From Excoecaria cochinchinensis (lineage: Eukaryota > Streptophyta > Magnoliopsida > Malpighiales > Euphorbiaceae), in contig CANTUQ010000050.1 in assembly GCA_947683425.1 (NCBI GenBank), forward strand, positions 13,694,501-13,758,500: 64,000 nt of DNA, in the 5' to 3' direction. Under the pieces are notes generated by a model that was not told the DNA's origin, did not search any database, and worked only from the letters and a program-made list of their open reading frames with translations. Position numbers and translations under genes: made by a program. Below, piece after piece: positions 24,081 through 37,179 of this stretch (position 1 is its first letter; every line of letters starts with the position of its first letter).

Positions 24081-24613
24081 TTTAGCTCATAAGTTGATCA
24101 AATCCGTCCAATCCATTTGAATATTTGACCCATTTATAACTCATATATTTTAACCTATTTGTGACCCGTCCATTAATAATCCAATTCAAATTCGTCCAAC
24201 TTGATCAATTTGCCACATCTAGTGGGCTATATTGATTTCATATAAATTTGTACAAAAACAGTTTCTATTACTCTTAGCCTTTTATCTATTTTAATTTTTT
24301 AATAATTAAAAAAGAACACTGCATTTTCTATTGTAAAAGTTTTTTTCACAAACTCTTCTTTAATTGTACCCAAAGATGTGAAACTGTTTTCGAAAAATAA
24401 AAATTAATAATAGGAGAAAATTGAGGATTTATTTTTATAAAAAATATAAAAATAAGTATCATTTTTTTTTGAAATTAAAAAATATATAAAAATAAGTATC
24501 ATAGTGCATCATAATAACTTGTTTATAAAAATAAAATAATCCAAACATTATTTTAATATATTAATACATGTGAAAAAATGGCTCTTCTTAGAATAGGAAT
24601 GGAGTAATTCTTT

Positions 24614-24651
<38 letters not shown>

Positions 24652-25311
24652 TTATATAATAGAGTAATTCGCTTCGTTATCCCTGACTAATTCCATGTAC
24701 GCATGTGTGCACCAAGTATATGTATATATACCATCTTATATATAAAAAATAGAGTAATTCACTATGTTATCTCCTTCTATTTGCATTTCATAAATATTAA
24801 AGTTAAAATACTACTTTCTCTTTTTATTTTCTTGATTATAAGGCTAGAACGTCTTGCAATATTATAATTATATTAATTTTTATTTTTTGTACGAATAACA
24901 CTTATAATATTTTTTCAATCAGCCATTAGTAACCGGCTATCAGTTAGCACTAATCGCTAAACTAAACTGTCTTTAAATATGAAAAGCTGATTTTTTCGTA
25001 ATTGCATTATCCATTATGTTTATCTTTCTCATACATTTCCTACGTAATAAAAATAGTTGTTGGCCAGTGGAGTTAAAGTAAGAGAGGGAATTGTAAGAAA
25101 GAAAATTTTGTTTTGCGGCCAAGATGGGGTGGAATTGGTGGCTATATAAATATCAAAATTTGTCCGGTCCCATTAAATTGTCAATTTTTGGAAGAAAAAA
25201 AAAATTGTTCCACCAAATTTTCATTTTAATAAATTTAAATATCATTTAATGCATATTTTTCAATTTTATGATCCATTCATATAATTTTAATAAAACATTT
25301 AATAATTTACA

Positions 25312-26240
25312 ATAAGGAAAGAACCATTTCATTTCACAATATTTGTTGTAGAAAGATTTTACAATATTCAATCTTCCATCAGCATTTCATAAACATTAAA
25401 AATAAATCCATGTATGCATGTGTGCACCAAGTATATGCATATATACCACTATGTTATCTCCTTCTGTTTGCATTTCATAAATATTAAAGTTAAAATACTA
25501 CTTTCTCTTTTTATTTTCGTGATTATAACGCTACTACGTCTTGCAATATTATAATCATATTAATTTTTATTTTTTGTACTAACAAAAAATTATCTGTTTT
25601 TTGCGTTAATATCATACATTATTTATCTTTTATCAAACACTTATAATATTTTTTTCAATCAGCCATTGATATCAACAATTAGTAACCGGCTATTAGTTAG
25701 CACCAATCGCTAAACTAAACTGTCTTTAAGTAGGAAAAATGTGATTGCTTCGTAATTGTGTATTATCCATTATGTTTGTCTTTTTTATAAATTTTCTTAT
25801 TAAAAAAAAAGTATGATAAGAGATGTCTTAGTGATATTAAATACAATTAATATTTTTTGAATTTTTCAAAGACACAATTAAAATAAAATGAAATAAAATT
25901 TTGATACTGACCATTTAAAGAAAAAGAAAAATTATAAATTTCCTATGTAATAAAAAGTAGTTGTTGACTACTGGGTGAGAGAATTGTAAGAAAGAAAATT
26001 TTGCTTTGCGGTCACGAAGGGGTGGAATTTTGCTTTGCGGACACAAAGGGGTGGAATGGATGGCTATATAAATATCAAAATTTGTCCGGTCTAATCATAT
26101 TGTCAATTTTTGGAAGGAAAAAAAAAAAACTAAATTATTTTAGAAAAAAATATTTTATCTTTCCATTTTTTAATAATTGTCATTTTTAAAAAAAAATTCA
26201 TATTTCATACATGTCATTTTTAAATTCTCAATGCAATGTT
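25312..26240. repeat. duplicated unit R, copy 2 (internally deleted)
   Basis: It starts with the same taaggaaagaacc block, lacks the middle of the unit, and ends in the promoter-like tail with ggctatataaatatc at 26062-26076. A tandem duplication of about 31 bp (ttgctttgcgg-cac-aaggggtgga) lies in its tail at about 26000-26055. Confidence 0.7.
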
Positions 26241-26833
26241 AATTTTTTTTTAATTTTTAATACAATATTAATTTCATATTAAATTTACAATATTATTCAA
26301 CCAATTAGATTTAAATTATAATTTTTGAAATAATAAAAATAAGGGTAATTTAGTATTATGTATTATATTTAATTCTAAATTTATTCTTAATTAATATTTT
26401 TTAATCCTAACGAAAATAGTAAAAATGACAGATATTGAAAAACGGATAGAGTAGTAATTTAATCAATGTTTTCCTTTTTCTATTCACTTTATTATAATAG
26501 CTCAAATTAAGAGAAAATGTTTTAGTCTATTCAATATAAATTTTCATAAAAATTAGTGAAACCAATGATTATTTTAGTGCGAGTAATTTGTATAAAAAAT
26601 GACAATTTAATGAAATAATATATTATTTATAGATGTCGATTTATAATTATTTTGGAGAATAAAATAATTCATAAATATGAAGTGGATAAAAAATTTTGAT
26701 TCATGAGTACAAATAGGCCGTGCTGACTGGATTTAGAAATGTGTATTAATTGCATTGAAAGCAAAGTGAAATAATTGAAAGAAAGATATTTTATTTTTGC
26801 GTGAAGGAGAAGGTGGATGCCTGGATGGATGGC

Positions 26834-26840
26834 TATAAAA
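26834..26840 (+). promoter_or_regulatory. TATA box of the RLP gene
   Basis: TATAAAA within ggctataaaaagg lies 40 bp upstream of the ATG, which implies a leader of only about 10 bases unless a more distal start is used. The surrounding block resembles the tails of the R units. Confidence 0.6.
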
Positions 26841-26873
26841 AGGTCAACATTGGTAGTCAGAAAATATAGCAAA

Positions 26874-29800
26874 ATGAGAGAGATGAAGAAATTGGTAGTA
26901 AGTGTGATAATAATAGGAATACTGTTATGGAAATGTAGTGATGGTTGTTTGGATTACGAGGGAAATGCTCTTATGGAGCTTATCAATTCATTCCATCTTC
27001 CTTGGGATTATATGGATGGTGAGGATTGCTGTCAATGGTATCCCGTGTTGTGTAATTCCTCAACAGGCCGAGTTAGTAGACTCGAAATTATTAACATTTA
27101 TATGGATGAATCGGAAAATTACTACTTCAATGCTTCTTTATTTCTTCCCTTTCACCAACTCAACACTCTTGTTATTGGTAACCATGATATTGCGGGTTGC
27201 ATCCCCGACCAGTGTAAGTATTACTCTTTTAAATAAATTTATAGGAGTTTATATTTCCCATTGTTGAAGATAAATTTCACTTAGCGTTTTTAAATATTCT
27301 GAAAATGTATTAATTCAGATTACAAAATTATCTTAAAGTAAAATAAACAAAATTTTATTTTTATCTCTTTTCTGTACTAATAACATAAGTTATTTATTTT
27401 TGAGCTTTTTCTTTTTAGACAAACGTTTTTCATATTTATCAAACACGAGATGAAATTAATATAAATATTTTTTGGTACAAAGAATAAATTAGAAATTATT
27501 TACTTTATATTTATTAGAGTTAGAACTTAGAAATATATATTAATTATTAAATAAATTATTTTGTTTATTGATGCTGTTTAAGAAGATTTTTACTTATTAT
27601 CTTTAAGTGTTAATTCTGAAAAAGATATTGTTAAACAAAATCAATAAACAAAATAATAGGACCATAGTTTAATAGGATTCATAGTTTATTGATGTTGTTT
27701 AATAAGATTTTTACTTATTATTTTTGTTAATTTTGATGTATATCATGAAATTGCGATGCAGGTTTTGAGAAATTATCGGAACTGAAAAAATTGAAATCTC
27801 TTGATTTAAGTAATATCAGTTTCAAGAATAGAAGCATCCTATCATCTATTGCCAGAATTTCATCTTTGAGATCCTTGGGCTTACAATATATTGGATTGGA
27901 AGGGACGAATGAAATTCAATGTGAATTTTAATTTCACTCAATTTTTACAGTTTATCACTCTTTTTCTTTATTCTATTCTTCGTTTTTCTGTTTCTTTTAA
28001 TTGAACAGTCATGTTATACAATTACTATTCGAGTGAGATATGATTATTGAAATTATTTTATTTACATTACAATTAATATAATTATCTCTCTCATTTTTAT
28101 TGTATTTTTTTTTATTTGTTAGAACAAAACATAACATTTAGTTAGTTGAGCTAATTAATTTTTGGTATCTCTTATAATTAAGGGCTATCAAAACTTGAGA
28201 AATTGGAGGAGCTTGATTTGAGTGGCAACAACCTCAACAGTAGTAAATTGTTATCTCTACCTGCTCTTTCATCTTTAAAGACATTATATTTGGAAGATTG
28301 CGGATTGAAAGGAACAATTGATATTGAAGGTGAGTTATCATTATCCTCATCATTTGAAATTGAATCTATACAACCAATTAAATTTAAATTTTTATTCCAT
28401 ATATTGTCCCTGAATTTGTACTTTTAATTACATTCAGAAATTATTTGGCAAAAATTACTATTCTGTTCACATAGATATAAATTCCAGTCTTTACTTAAAA
28501 TTTTAATTGGGTATTAATGTTAAGGAGTGTTTGGTTTAAATTTTTGAGGATAGCTAGCAGTCTATCTATGCCTATCAACTATTGTAAAAGTGTTTATAGA
28601 TAATTGATTTTTTATTTAAATCGGCAATTGATGGCTGATTCTTGTTTCAACTAATACTTTATTTTAGAATTATTCGTTTTAATTTTTTGTTTTAACTGTA
28701 ATACACTTTTATATAAATAGTATGAGCGGACTAAACACTTATAAGATTATATGTATCAATTATTAATAACCATTATTGGTATCAATCAGCGTAAATAGTT
28801 GACTATTGAATTTGTGGCTCTACAGTATTTTTCTTTTCATCCCTATTTTTGGACTAGGTGTGGAAAATTAAAAAGAACACAGAACAGAACACCAAACGCC
28901 TACAAGTCATAAATACAATATATAGCCATAGAAGTGAAAGCATAGATATCCAAATCCCACTAGCCATTAGGTAATTGATTTTTTTTTAAAATGTATATAC
29001 CATTTTCTTTTTCTTGGTCACGTCTCTATTCAAAGTTTCACACTTATTTCTGTATATTTTATTTTATTTTTTTTTAAAAAAAAAACTTAGGTGAATCTTT
29101 TCGTGTCCATAAACACATTATATATTGGAATACTTAATAATGCAATTGAATAATGGGAATCGGAATATATACCAACTCATACCCAATATTCTAATTATTA
29201 TTTTAATGGTCATGTTTTTTGAAAAATGATAATTTAATTAGGGCTCTACAGAGTCAATGCTTGTCTTAATCAAACTTCTTAACTGGGACTATATGGCATG
29301 GTTAGACTTCGTCTGGTCCACGGCAAAATTGATAAACTTCCATAACTTTGAAATTATGTATCTACCTTAATTATGTATTTTTTTTATATTTATAATTATA
29401 TTTTTTTAAGCGGAAAATGATGAAATTCAAATTACCGTGAGCTGAAAAATTTGAGCAATGAATCACTTTTTTTTTAGAATTTAGTTCTGTATGATCTATC
29501 TCAACATCAAATTTGATATAGGGAAAGTTTCGGTTGAATTGCATTCAAGTGTTAAAATTTAAATTCTTTTAATATAGAAAAAATATTTTTAAAATTTAAA
29601 TTTTTAGATAAAACATGATGCATTTTCTGATGGGATTTTAATAATTTCTTTCCACATAGAAATGCTGGTGGAATTGACTGCGATTGCTTCCAGCTTTGAA
29701 AAATGCAAAAAATTAGTAATATAAAACCTAGGTATATATAAGGACCATATAGTTATCAACTAGCTAGAATAACTTTATTAGTTCATTTATAATTTTTTAG

Positions 29801-32800
29801 ATAAGAACTACATATAATTGTGAGTTTCATGAAAATATTTTCAATTATTAAATTTTAATACAGCACTACTTGAATTGCATTTCTAATCAATTAATACTCT
29901 TGTTTGGCTCACATCAATTGTAAAAGCTTGTATACATCTTAAACATATAAGGAATTTCAAATTCTATAAAAAAATCAATATTTCAAATGCTACTCCATAA
30001 AATTAATAAAATTCTAAAATTGAAACATATTTCTTTATTATTTTGTGCCATTTTTACTTGGAATAAGATGAAATAAATACCAAAATAAAAAGTTTAGATT
30101 CAATTATTTTATCATGCATAAAGCGTATGCTATTAGAAGAATTGTTTCTAATTATAAATTCGATAGTATTCGATTTTAAATTAGTGGATTATGTAAATTT
30201 AAAGAAATGGAATAAGATATTCAGACCTGTAAAGAAAAAAAAAAGTTTTCTTAAAAGTATTTATATATAAATGGTTGGACTTAAGAGTAATTTTATTATT
30301 ATTATTATTATTTTGGTAGACGGACTTAAGAGTAATTGAGGTAGGGGACCATCCAAGTACAAACCCAACCCATAAAGAGGAGAAGAAAAGAAAAGGATTT
30401 CCATAAACTACGGTACGCGAAAGTCCACTCATGCATCCCATGTTCCACGTTTGGATCCTATTAGATTCCACTACACACACGGCTACATACATTACTTCTT
30501 AAATTTAAACATTGTTTATTTCTATCTATTTTATTTTATTATTAAAAATTAAACCCGCGTTTTAATTGTATCTGTTTATTTGATTAGTTGAGCTAATTAA
30601 TTTTCGATATCTCTTATAATTAAGGGCTATCAAAACTTGAGAAATTGGAGCATCTTGACTTAAGTTGGAACAATTTCAAGGATACTAAACTATTATCTCT
30701 ACCTACATTGTCTTTGGATGGATGTGGATTGAGAGGAACAATTGATATTCAAGGTGAGTTAAGACATCTCTTATCATTATCATAACCATTTTTGAAATTA
30801 TAAAAGAAATTTCATATTTTCAGCCTCTCAATTTTCATTATATTTGTCAGAACAAAACTTAACATTAATTTTCATTATAAGGGCTTTCAAAACTTGAGAA
30901 ATTGGAGAGTCTTGATTTAAGTTTCAACAACTTCAACGATACTAAACTATTATTTCCATTTATTCAAGGTGAGTTAAACCTCTCTTATCATTATCGTCAT
31001 CATCATTTGAAATTAAACCTATATAAGCTAATGATATTCTCGGCATCTTAATTATTTTATATGGTAATATTTCATCTAAAGCAAAATCTAATTTCGAAAT
31101 CATTTGGTGTTGCATAGAATTGATGGGCAGTGGAACAAGCTTGAAGAACTTGAGTTTGGTGGGGAATGGAATTGAATCCTTTGGCGGTATAAAATTTTGA
31201 TTAGCTAAAAAATAATTGCAACAATAATGTGAATATAAGTCGATGAAACCTATATATTTAATAATTATTTATATACAGGTGGAGGTGCAGATTTTAAGAG
31301 TTTTGGCAATTTAGAGTTACTTGATCTGGGTTTTAATTCTCTTGATAACAGCATCCTATCGTCATTCAATCACTGTTTTTCTCTCAAGTATCTATACATA
31401 GACTACAACAACTTACAAGGATCAATAAATCTGGAAGGTTAGCTTTTTGGTATAATTAATTACAATAGAAAAGGTACAAATTATGGAATAGTTATTTTTA
31501 TAAGATAAATAACTTTCCTGGCTATTTTCGTCTTCTTTTGTTAAACTACAGACACTGATTTGTTTTGTAATTTTGTTGTAGAATTGGATGTTTTGGCCAA
31601 TTTAGAAGAGCTTGATCTGAGTAGAAATCAAATCGATAGAATTGTGGGCTCAAGAGGTAAGGATTCAACTGCAAATGTAGTCAACTGCAAAATGAACGTT
31701 CATGATTCATTAATCTTTTTTAAAATAGGCTCAAGAATTCATTTATATTCACAGGTGTTAATGTCAGCAGAAATTTAAGAGCTCTTTATCTTGACCACAT
31801 TACTCTCGGTGAAAGAAGTAATGTTGAGCTACATTCATTAGGAGCTTATCCACACCTCAAGACCATTTCTCTAACCAAAAATCAATTTGCAGGACCAATA
31901 TTTGTTGAAGGCATGTTTTATAAGTATCAATTAATACTTTTTCTTTACTCTCTTTTTTTTTTTCTTTTTATAAGCTTTTTCATTTTCATTCTATGCAAAT
32001 AAATTATAATTGCGTTGTTATTGTTAATTAAATTTAAAATTGATTAATGAAACTTTGTCTGGCAGAGGGCAACTTGACAAATGTGGAAGAATTGTACTTA
32101 GACAGATCCTCTCTGGACAAAGAGTCCTTTCAAAGCCTTTCAGCACTTCCTTCTCTCAAGTATTTGTCTTTAATCAAAGTCAATGCTACCCAACCTGCTC
32201 AAGGTAAACAAATTTATATAAAAAAGAAATTAAATGCATAAAATTGTTAGGAATATATAGATATAAGTTATTAATGAACTCAGAAGGACTTTGCTCTCTA
32301 CGTGAATGTATATACATCTTAGAATTGAAAATAAATTCGAAATACATACAAATAAATTAAAATGTTTTGGTCAATTATAGATTGCTAAAGTTGATAATTG
32401 GATTTCTTTCCCTTGTAGGATTATCAAATTTAACAAATTTGGAATATCTTGACATGTCTTATTGCACTATCGATGGTAGTTTCCTAAAAGATATTGGAAG
32501 CATGATATCTCTTCAAACATTAACATTGACAAATTCTGGACTTAAAGGCACCTTTTCTACCATTGAAGGTAACTTTATTTTTGAATCATATAGACTCTCT
32601 ATATAATTTATGAAAAACTATATAAACAGCACTAATATTTGATCAGTTTTTTAAAAAATCTTGTTCTTTTTTTTTTTCTTTCTTTTACAGTTTTGAATCT
32701 TTCAATTGAATATTTTTATTGGATTTTCATCGATTTTTGATGATATGGAAATTTAAAAAGAGATTATAGCTAAATATTTTACAAATAAATAATTTTCAGG

Positions 32801-34859
32801 TTTGTGCAAACTGAGGCATCTGGAAGAGCTAGATATAAGCTATAATGAACTCAGTGGGACTTTGCCTTGGTGCATTGCAAATTTAACGTCTCTTAAAAAT
32901 TTGGATCTCTCTTGGAATCACTTCAATGAAAGTATATCTCCACTGAGGGGTCTTACATCCTTGCAAAAGTTGAATTTTTCAAGCAATCAATTCCACGTCC
33001 CAATCTCTCTAGAGCCATTTTTCAATCATTCAAAGCTCAAGTATTTGGATGCTCAAAACAATAGCCAAATATATAATGATGAGGAGATAGATGTGCACAA
33101 CTTAATCCCAAAGTTTCAATTAGAGACTCTGCTTCTATCTAGTCCTCGAAATGGGGGAGCATTTCCCAAATTCCTATACCATCAACATGATTTACATAAA
33201 GTTGATCTTTCAAATACTAAGTTGAAGGAAGAGTTTCCATATTGGTTATTATTGAATAACACAAAACTTTCAAATCTTTCCTTAGCCAATACTTCTCTTT
33301 CAGGGCCTTTCCAATTACCAAATAATTCTTCCAAGTACTTACTAAAGCACTTGGACATCTCCGATAATAAATTCAATGGTACTATACCAATAAATTTTGG
33401 ACAAGTTTTGCCAAATTTATATTTTTTAAACTTGTCAAAAAGTGGTTTCATGGGTAGCATTCCTTCATCATTTGGTAAAATGAGTAGTTTGACTTACCTA
33501 GACTTATCTAATAATCGGCTATCCGATGAAGTACCTGAAGATTTGTACAGTGGATGTTCCTCATTGTTTCAAGTGATTCTTTCACACAATGATTTTAAAG
33601 GCCAAATATTACCTAAAAAGGTTAATTTGAACATATTAGCATTTTTATTATTAGATGGCAATCAATTCACGGGAAATATCCCAAATAGCTTGCTCAACTG
33701 TCCTAAGCTGTTAATTTTAGATGTCAGCAATAACCATCTCTCTGGGAATATTCCCGGATGGATAGCCAATATGTCTAATCTTCAAGTGTTGGATCTTTCA
33801 AACAACAGTTTCTCTAAAAACCTTCCCTCTCACTTTTGCTTCAGTGAAGTTTATTTGTCGAATAATCAACTGCAAGGATCATTAGAGAATGCATTTTACA
33901 ATTGCACTGAATTGATGATATTGGATCTCAGCCATAACCATTTGACGGGGACTATTCCAAAATGGATTGGCAATTTGATAAATTTGAGCTATATCCTTTT
34001 GAGCTTCAACCAACTTCAAGGTGCATTACCAATTGAACTGTGCAATCTAGACAAGTTATGCTTGGTTGATCTTTCCAATAATAATCTGTCTGGCAGTGTT
34101 TTATCTTGCTTAAAATTAAGTCGGAAGTACAAACAATCGGAAGTTTTATACTTCCCTTCAGGTTTTAATTCATCTGCAGTGCCAAACATGCAACGGCCTT
34201 TGGAATTCACAACGAAAGGTATAACACGTGAGTTTCGACGAAGCATTCTCAAATTAATCTTAGGTATAGATTTCTCCTGCAACAATTTCACTGGTGGAAT
34301 TCCTGGAGAAATTGGAAACCTTAGCAGTATCAATGCCTTAAACTTGTCACACAATAGCTTGATAGGGCCAATCCCACAATCATTCGCAAACTTAAGGGAA
34401 ATTGAGAGCTTGGATCTTTCTTACAATAACCTAAATGGAAAAATTCCTCCTCAACTCACTCAACTACATTTTGTATCGAAATTCAGTGTTGCATATAATA
34501 ATTTATCTGGCAAAACACCTGAGATGGTCAGACAATTCGCAACCTTTGACAAGAGTAGCTACGAAGGAAACCCTTTTCTTTGTGGACTTCCACTACAGGA
34601 AAGTTGCCAAGCAGAAGATTCTCCAACAAATTCAATTGAAGAAGAAGAAGAAGAAGAAAGAGGATTCATATACATGAATGATTTCTATGTGAGTTTTTTG
34701 ATTTCGTATGTGATAGTGTTGTTGAGCATAGCCGCAGTTTTATACATAAATCCATACTGGAGGAGAGCATGGTTTTATTTTATAGAAGTGAGCCTTAGAA
34801 ATTGCTATTATTTTATGGAAGATATTATTATTGCATTGAGGAAACTTGGAGCTTCATAG
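26874..34859 (+). CDS. LRR receptor-like protein, RLP1/13/14/15 type (12 exons, 1222 aa)
   Basis: Exons read by eye: 26874-27213, 27762-27920, 28183-28329, 30625-30753, 30882-30968, 31118-31186, 31279-31437, 31582-31656, 31755-31910, 32066-32203, 32419-32568, 32800-34859. Every intron is in phase 1 and the 3669-bp frame is open. The protein has a signal peptide (to about residue 25), an LRR cap with DCCQWYPVLC, one or two LRRs per small exon, a long LRR block in the last exon with an island near KGITREFRRS, the end cap NPFLCGLPLQ, a glutamate run, one membrane helix (FYVSFLISYVIVLLSIAAV) and a 36-residue tail without kinase. This intron-rich layout fits the Arabidopsis RLP1/9/13/14/15 clade, which senses extracellular ligands with adaptor kinases. 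Exon 9 uses a GC donor. Intron 3 is 2.3 kb. Confidence 0.88.
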
Positions 34860-35139
34860 GTTTGTGTTTTTGTTTTTAAGTCATGGAGTGTTAGTTTTGT
34901 GCATTTTGTGTTCTATGTAATCAAGTTAGTGCCATGAGTCTGAAGTTATAGAGTGTGAGCTTTAGGTACTCTGTGCTTCTTATAATTAGTTTATTGTTGT
35001 AAGTTCTAATTGATTGGGCATATATATAGTGTTATTTCATATATATTTTTCACTATCTCTATTCAATTAGTTAAGTGATCTTGTTGGGTTGTGATTCGGT
35101 TATCAATTATATCTTTAAACAAAACTTTTATTTAGTCAA

Positions 35140-35330
35140 AATTCAGTTTTTGGTACTAAATAATATTGGGAATGATGATGGTGAATAATGTTGGATCTTG
35201 AATCAATGTGTGGTTCCTACTTCGTCCCTCCAACAATTGAACAAAGTGAAATAATAACTAATATTTGATAAATAAGGAAAGAACCATTTCATTTCACAAT
35301 ATTATTGCAGAAAGATTTTACAATATTCAA
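35140..35330. repeat. partial copy of unit R downstream of the RLP
   Basis: Bases here match 19870-20055: ggtactaaataatattgg, ctccaacaattgaacaaag, taaggaaagaaccatttc and acaatattcaatctt. The match stops near 35330, where the 3' flank of the epimerase-like pseudogene begins. Confidence 0.75.
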
Positions 35331-35499
35331 TCTTTTACAACATCTTCTCAAGCAAAGCATACTTGATACATCAACAAAAGAAAAGTGAAATTTCAATAAT
35401 TTAGTACATTATCCATTTTTATAGAGCACTAGGCTTATAAACTTCTAGCCAATGTAGCTGTACAATACATAAAATATAGACCAAAAGAGTGCATATTTG

Positions 35500-36603
35500 T
35501 TAGTTGCTGAGAAGAATTTTTTGAGGATCAAGTTGGCTACTACAATAACTAGAAGGAACAGCTAAAAGCTCCAATCTTCCTCTCCATTCTTCACCAGGTT
35601 TCAGTGTAATTGGCTTTTCAAAAGCTGCGACCTCCACACACAACGTATGCTTGTATTCATCATCTCCAAAATCAGCCATAGCCTTCGCCTTCTTATCCCA
35701 GGGATTCCACACAACTAAATGCAAGATAGAGCTAATGTATGGTGAATTCTAGATACCATATGGGATAGCAATTTAGCTAAATAAATTCATCTTGCTAGAA
35801 TTTAAGCTAAGTCAAACTATTTGAAGTTCGATGCCATTCGAAAATGTAACCCCTCCAGTTTCAAATCAGCTAATTCTCTTATATACGACTGTGAAAATGT
35901 TGCCTTGATTCACTATACTAAAGTGTGTAAAAAGAACTGAGCAGGTTCTAGTAATAATGCAGCTAGTTTCAGCTGCATATAGGATTTTAAAGTCTTATCG
36001 AACCAAAAAATTGTGTTGTACTAGCCGATAAATAAAGTAACTTGATGGTATAAGGTACTATGACAAGTCAACGCAGAAATCTTGCCTTGCGACTTTAGTC
36101 TTAATATGTGGAAAGAAAGCTCCAAAGTACTAGACGTGTCATACAATTTATAGAAGGGAAGTGCTCTAAACCCTCAGAATCCCCAGTTAGAGCACCACCC
36201 ATTTTAAATGATGTCCCTACCTTTGTATCAGAGGAAACATTAAAGAGTTCCACTGACCTTTGTATACATGGTTCTTAAAACAAGATCTGTCAAATGCACG
36301 TGAGAAATATAGAGATCTTACCAGCATCTGGAAGTCCATCTTTGCGCAGTACAAATGTTATCTTCGTTTTATGATCCGGGATTGCTATCTTTGTGGGAGT
36401 GCTAAGGTATATCTTGTCAATCTATATGATGATAAAAGCATAAATTAAAGCCTTAACATTAAATAACCGAGTAAAAGAGGACATCCAATGTTCCTATTTA
36501 CCTTTGACTCAAATGTTATCGCATCGACTTACTCAGTAAAACGTTCCTTATTCTGTAGGTTGTCAGATAATCAAGTGTCTCCAATCCTTCAACCCGAACT
36601 TCA
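35500..36603 (-). pseudogene. glucose-6-phosphate 1-epimerase, last three exons, copy A (frameshifted)
   Basis: Minus-strand exons are 36502-36603, 36322-36421 and 35500-35714. They encode EVRVEGLETLDYL, IDKIYLSTPTKIAI ... GLPDA, and VVWNPWDKKAKAMADFGDDE ... PSSYCSSQLDPQKILLSN with stop. These are hallmarks of the plant aldose-epimerase-like glucose-6-phosphate 1-epimerase C-terminus, which interconverts the anomers of glucose-6-phosphate. Intron borders are GT-AG. Compared with copy B the upstream exon has lost one base near 36563 (tgtcagat versus tgtccagat), which shifts the frame to an early stop. No exons for the N-terminal two thirds were found; the remaining intron is broken by a copia insertion at 37180. 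It is a truncated, dead duplicate. Confidence 0.85.
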
Positions 36604-37179
36604 CTGAAAATATGTCAAAGGCAACTATATGTTATATCAAAAATAAAGGCATGTAATTAGAGAAACCTTATAATAATTTCTTTATTGGAGTATCAGCATA
36701 TGATCAATAGTTCATCAGCAGGTAGATGCAGAGCTTTAGAAATCTTAATAACAAATCATGAGTTAGCAGTGGACATAAAAATTACAAATATTCATAGGTC
36801 CAATTGACCAAGAGTTCCATTAAAATGTGATAGTGTCCCATCTATTATCTGCCATGTGAACATCACCTAGGACAATGGTTCAATCCGTAAAGGAAACAAA
36901 TCCCGTATCAAACACGAATTGGACACATGCATTTGAGAGGGCCACTCCACCCACATCATCAAGGCCACAGAAGCCAAGTGTTCAAGGATTTTGGAAGTGA
37001 AGAGAATGGGGGAATAACGGCTTCAGGATGGATCTAGAATCTGATTAAGCTGGCCTGAGCAGTTCTAGGCATTCTTGAGATTACATATGAGATTTGGCTG
37101 TGAGACAGTGTAAGAAAGAACTGATAAAGGATAAGCATTACAAATTCATGAAACGACATTTAAAAGCAGACCTCACAAC

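Larger units (their letters stand above)
21051..24221. mobile_element. larger non-autonomous hAT-like element (3.2 kb) with nested insertion
   Basis: The ends TAGGCCTGTCAAA and (reverse complement of right end) TAGATGTGGCAAA match at 9 of 13 positions and fit hAT-type termini. The flanking octamers are gtggactc (21043-21050) and gtgggcta (24222-24229). The homologous uninterrupted site in R copy 5 (48834) reads gtgggctc, so each flank differs from it by one base. No transposase is seen. The left part is interrupted by a Mutator-like palindrome; the right part has degenerate tandem repeats. Confidence 0.75.
19841..25313. repeat. duplicated unit R, copy 1 (about 1.6 kb without its insertions)
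   Basis: The unit contains, in order: ctccaacaattgaacaaag, taaggaaagaacc-atttcattt (19991), attcaatcttccatcagcat, a tgacatgtttaatttgtctt block (20865), aacataagtgg (21036), gtgcatcataataacttg (24503), tattaatacatgtgaaaaa (24560) and a promoter-like tail with gctatataaatatc at 25141. The same order recurs in copies starting near 25312, 45196, 47540 and 48489, and partly at 35140. Two hAT-like elements are inserted here. No gene is encoded. Confidence 0.8.

Noticed and set aside
26817..26873. Upstream in-frame ATG for the RLP (start at MPGWMAIKR)
   Set aside because: It would place the start upstream of the TATA box and spoil the signal peptide. ATG 26874 gives a clean signal peptide.
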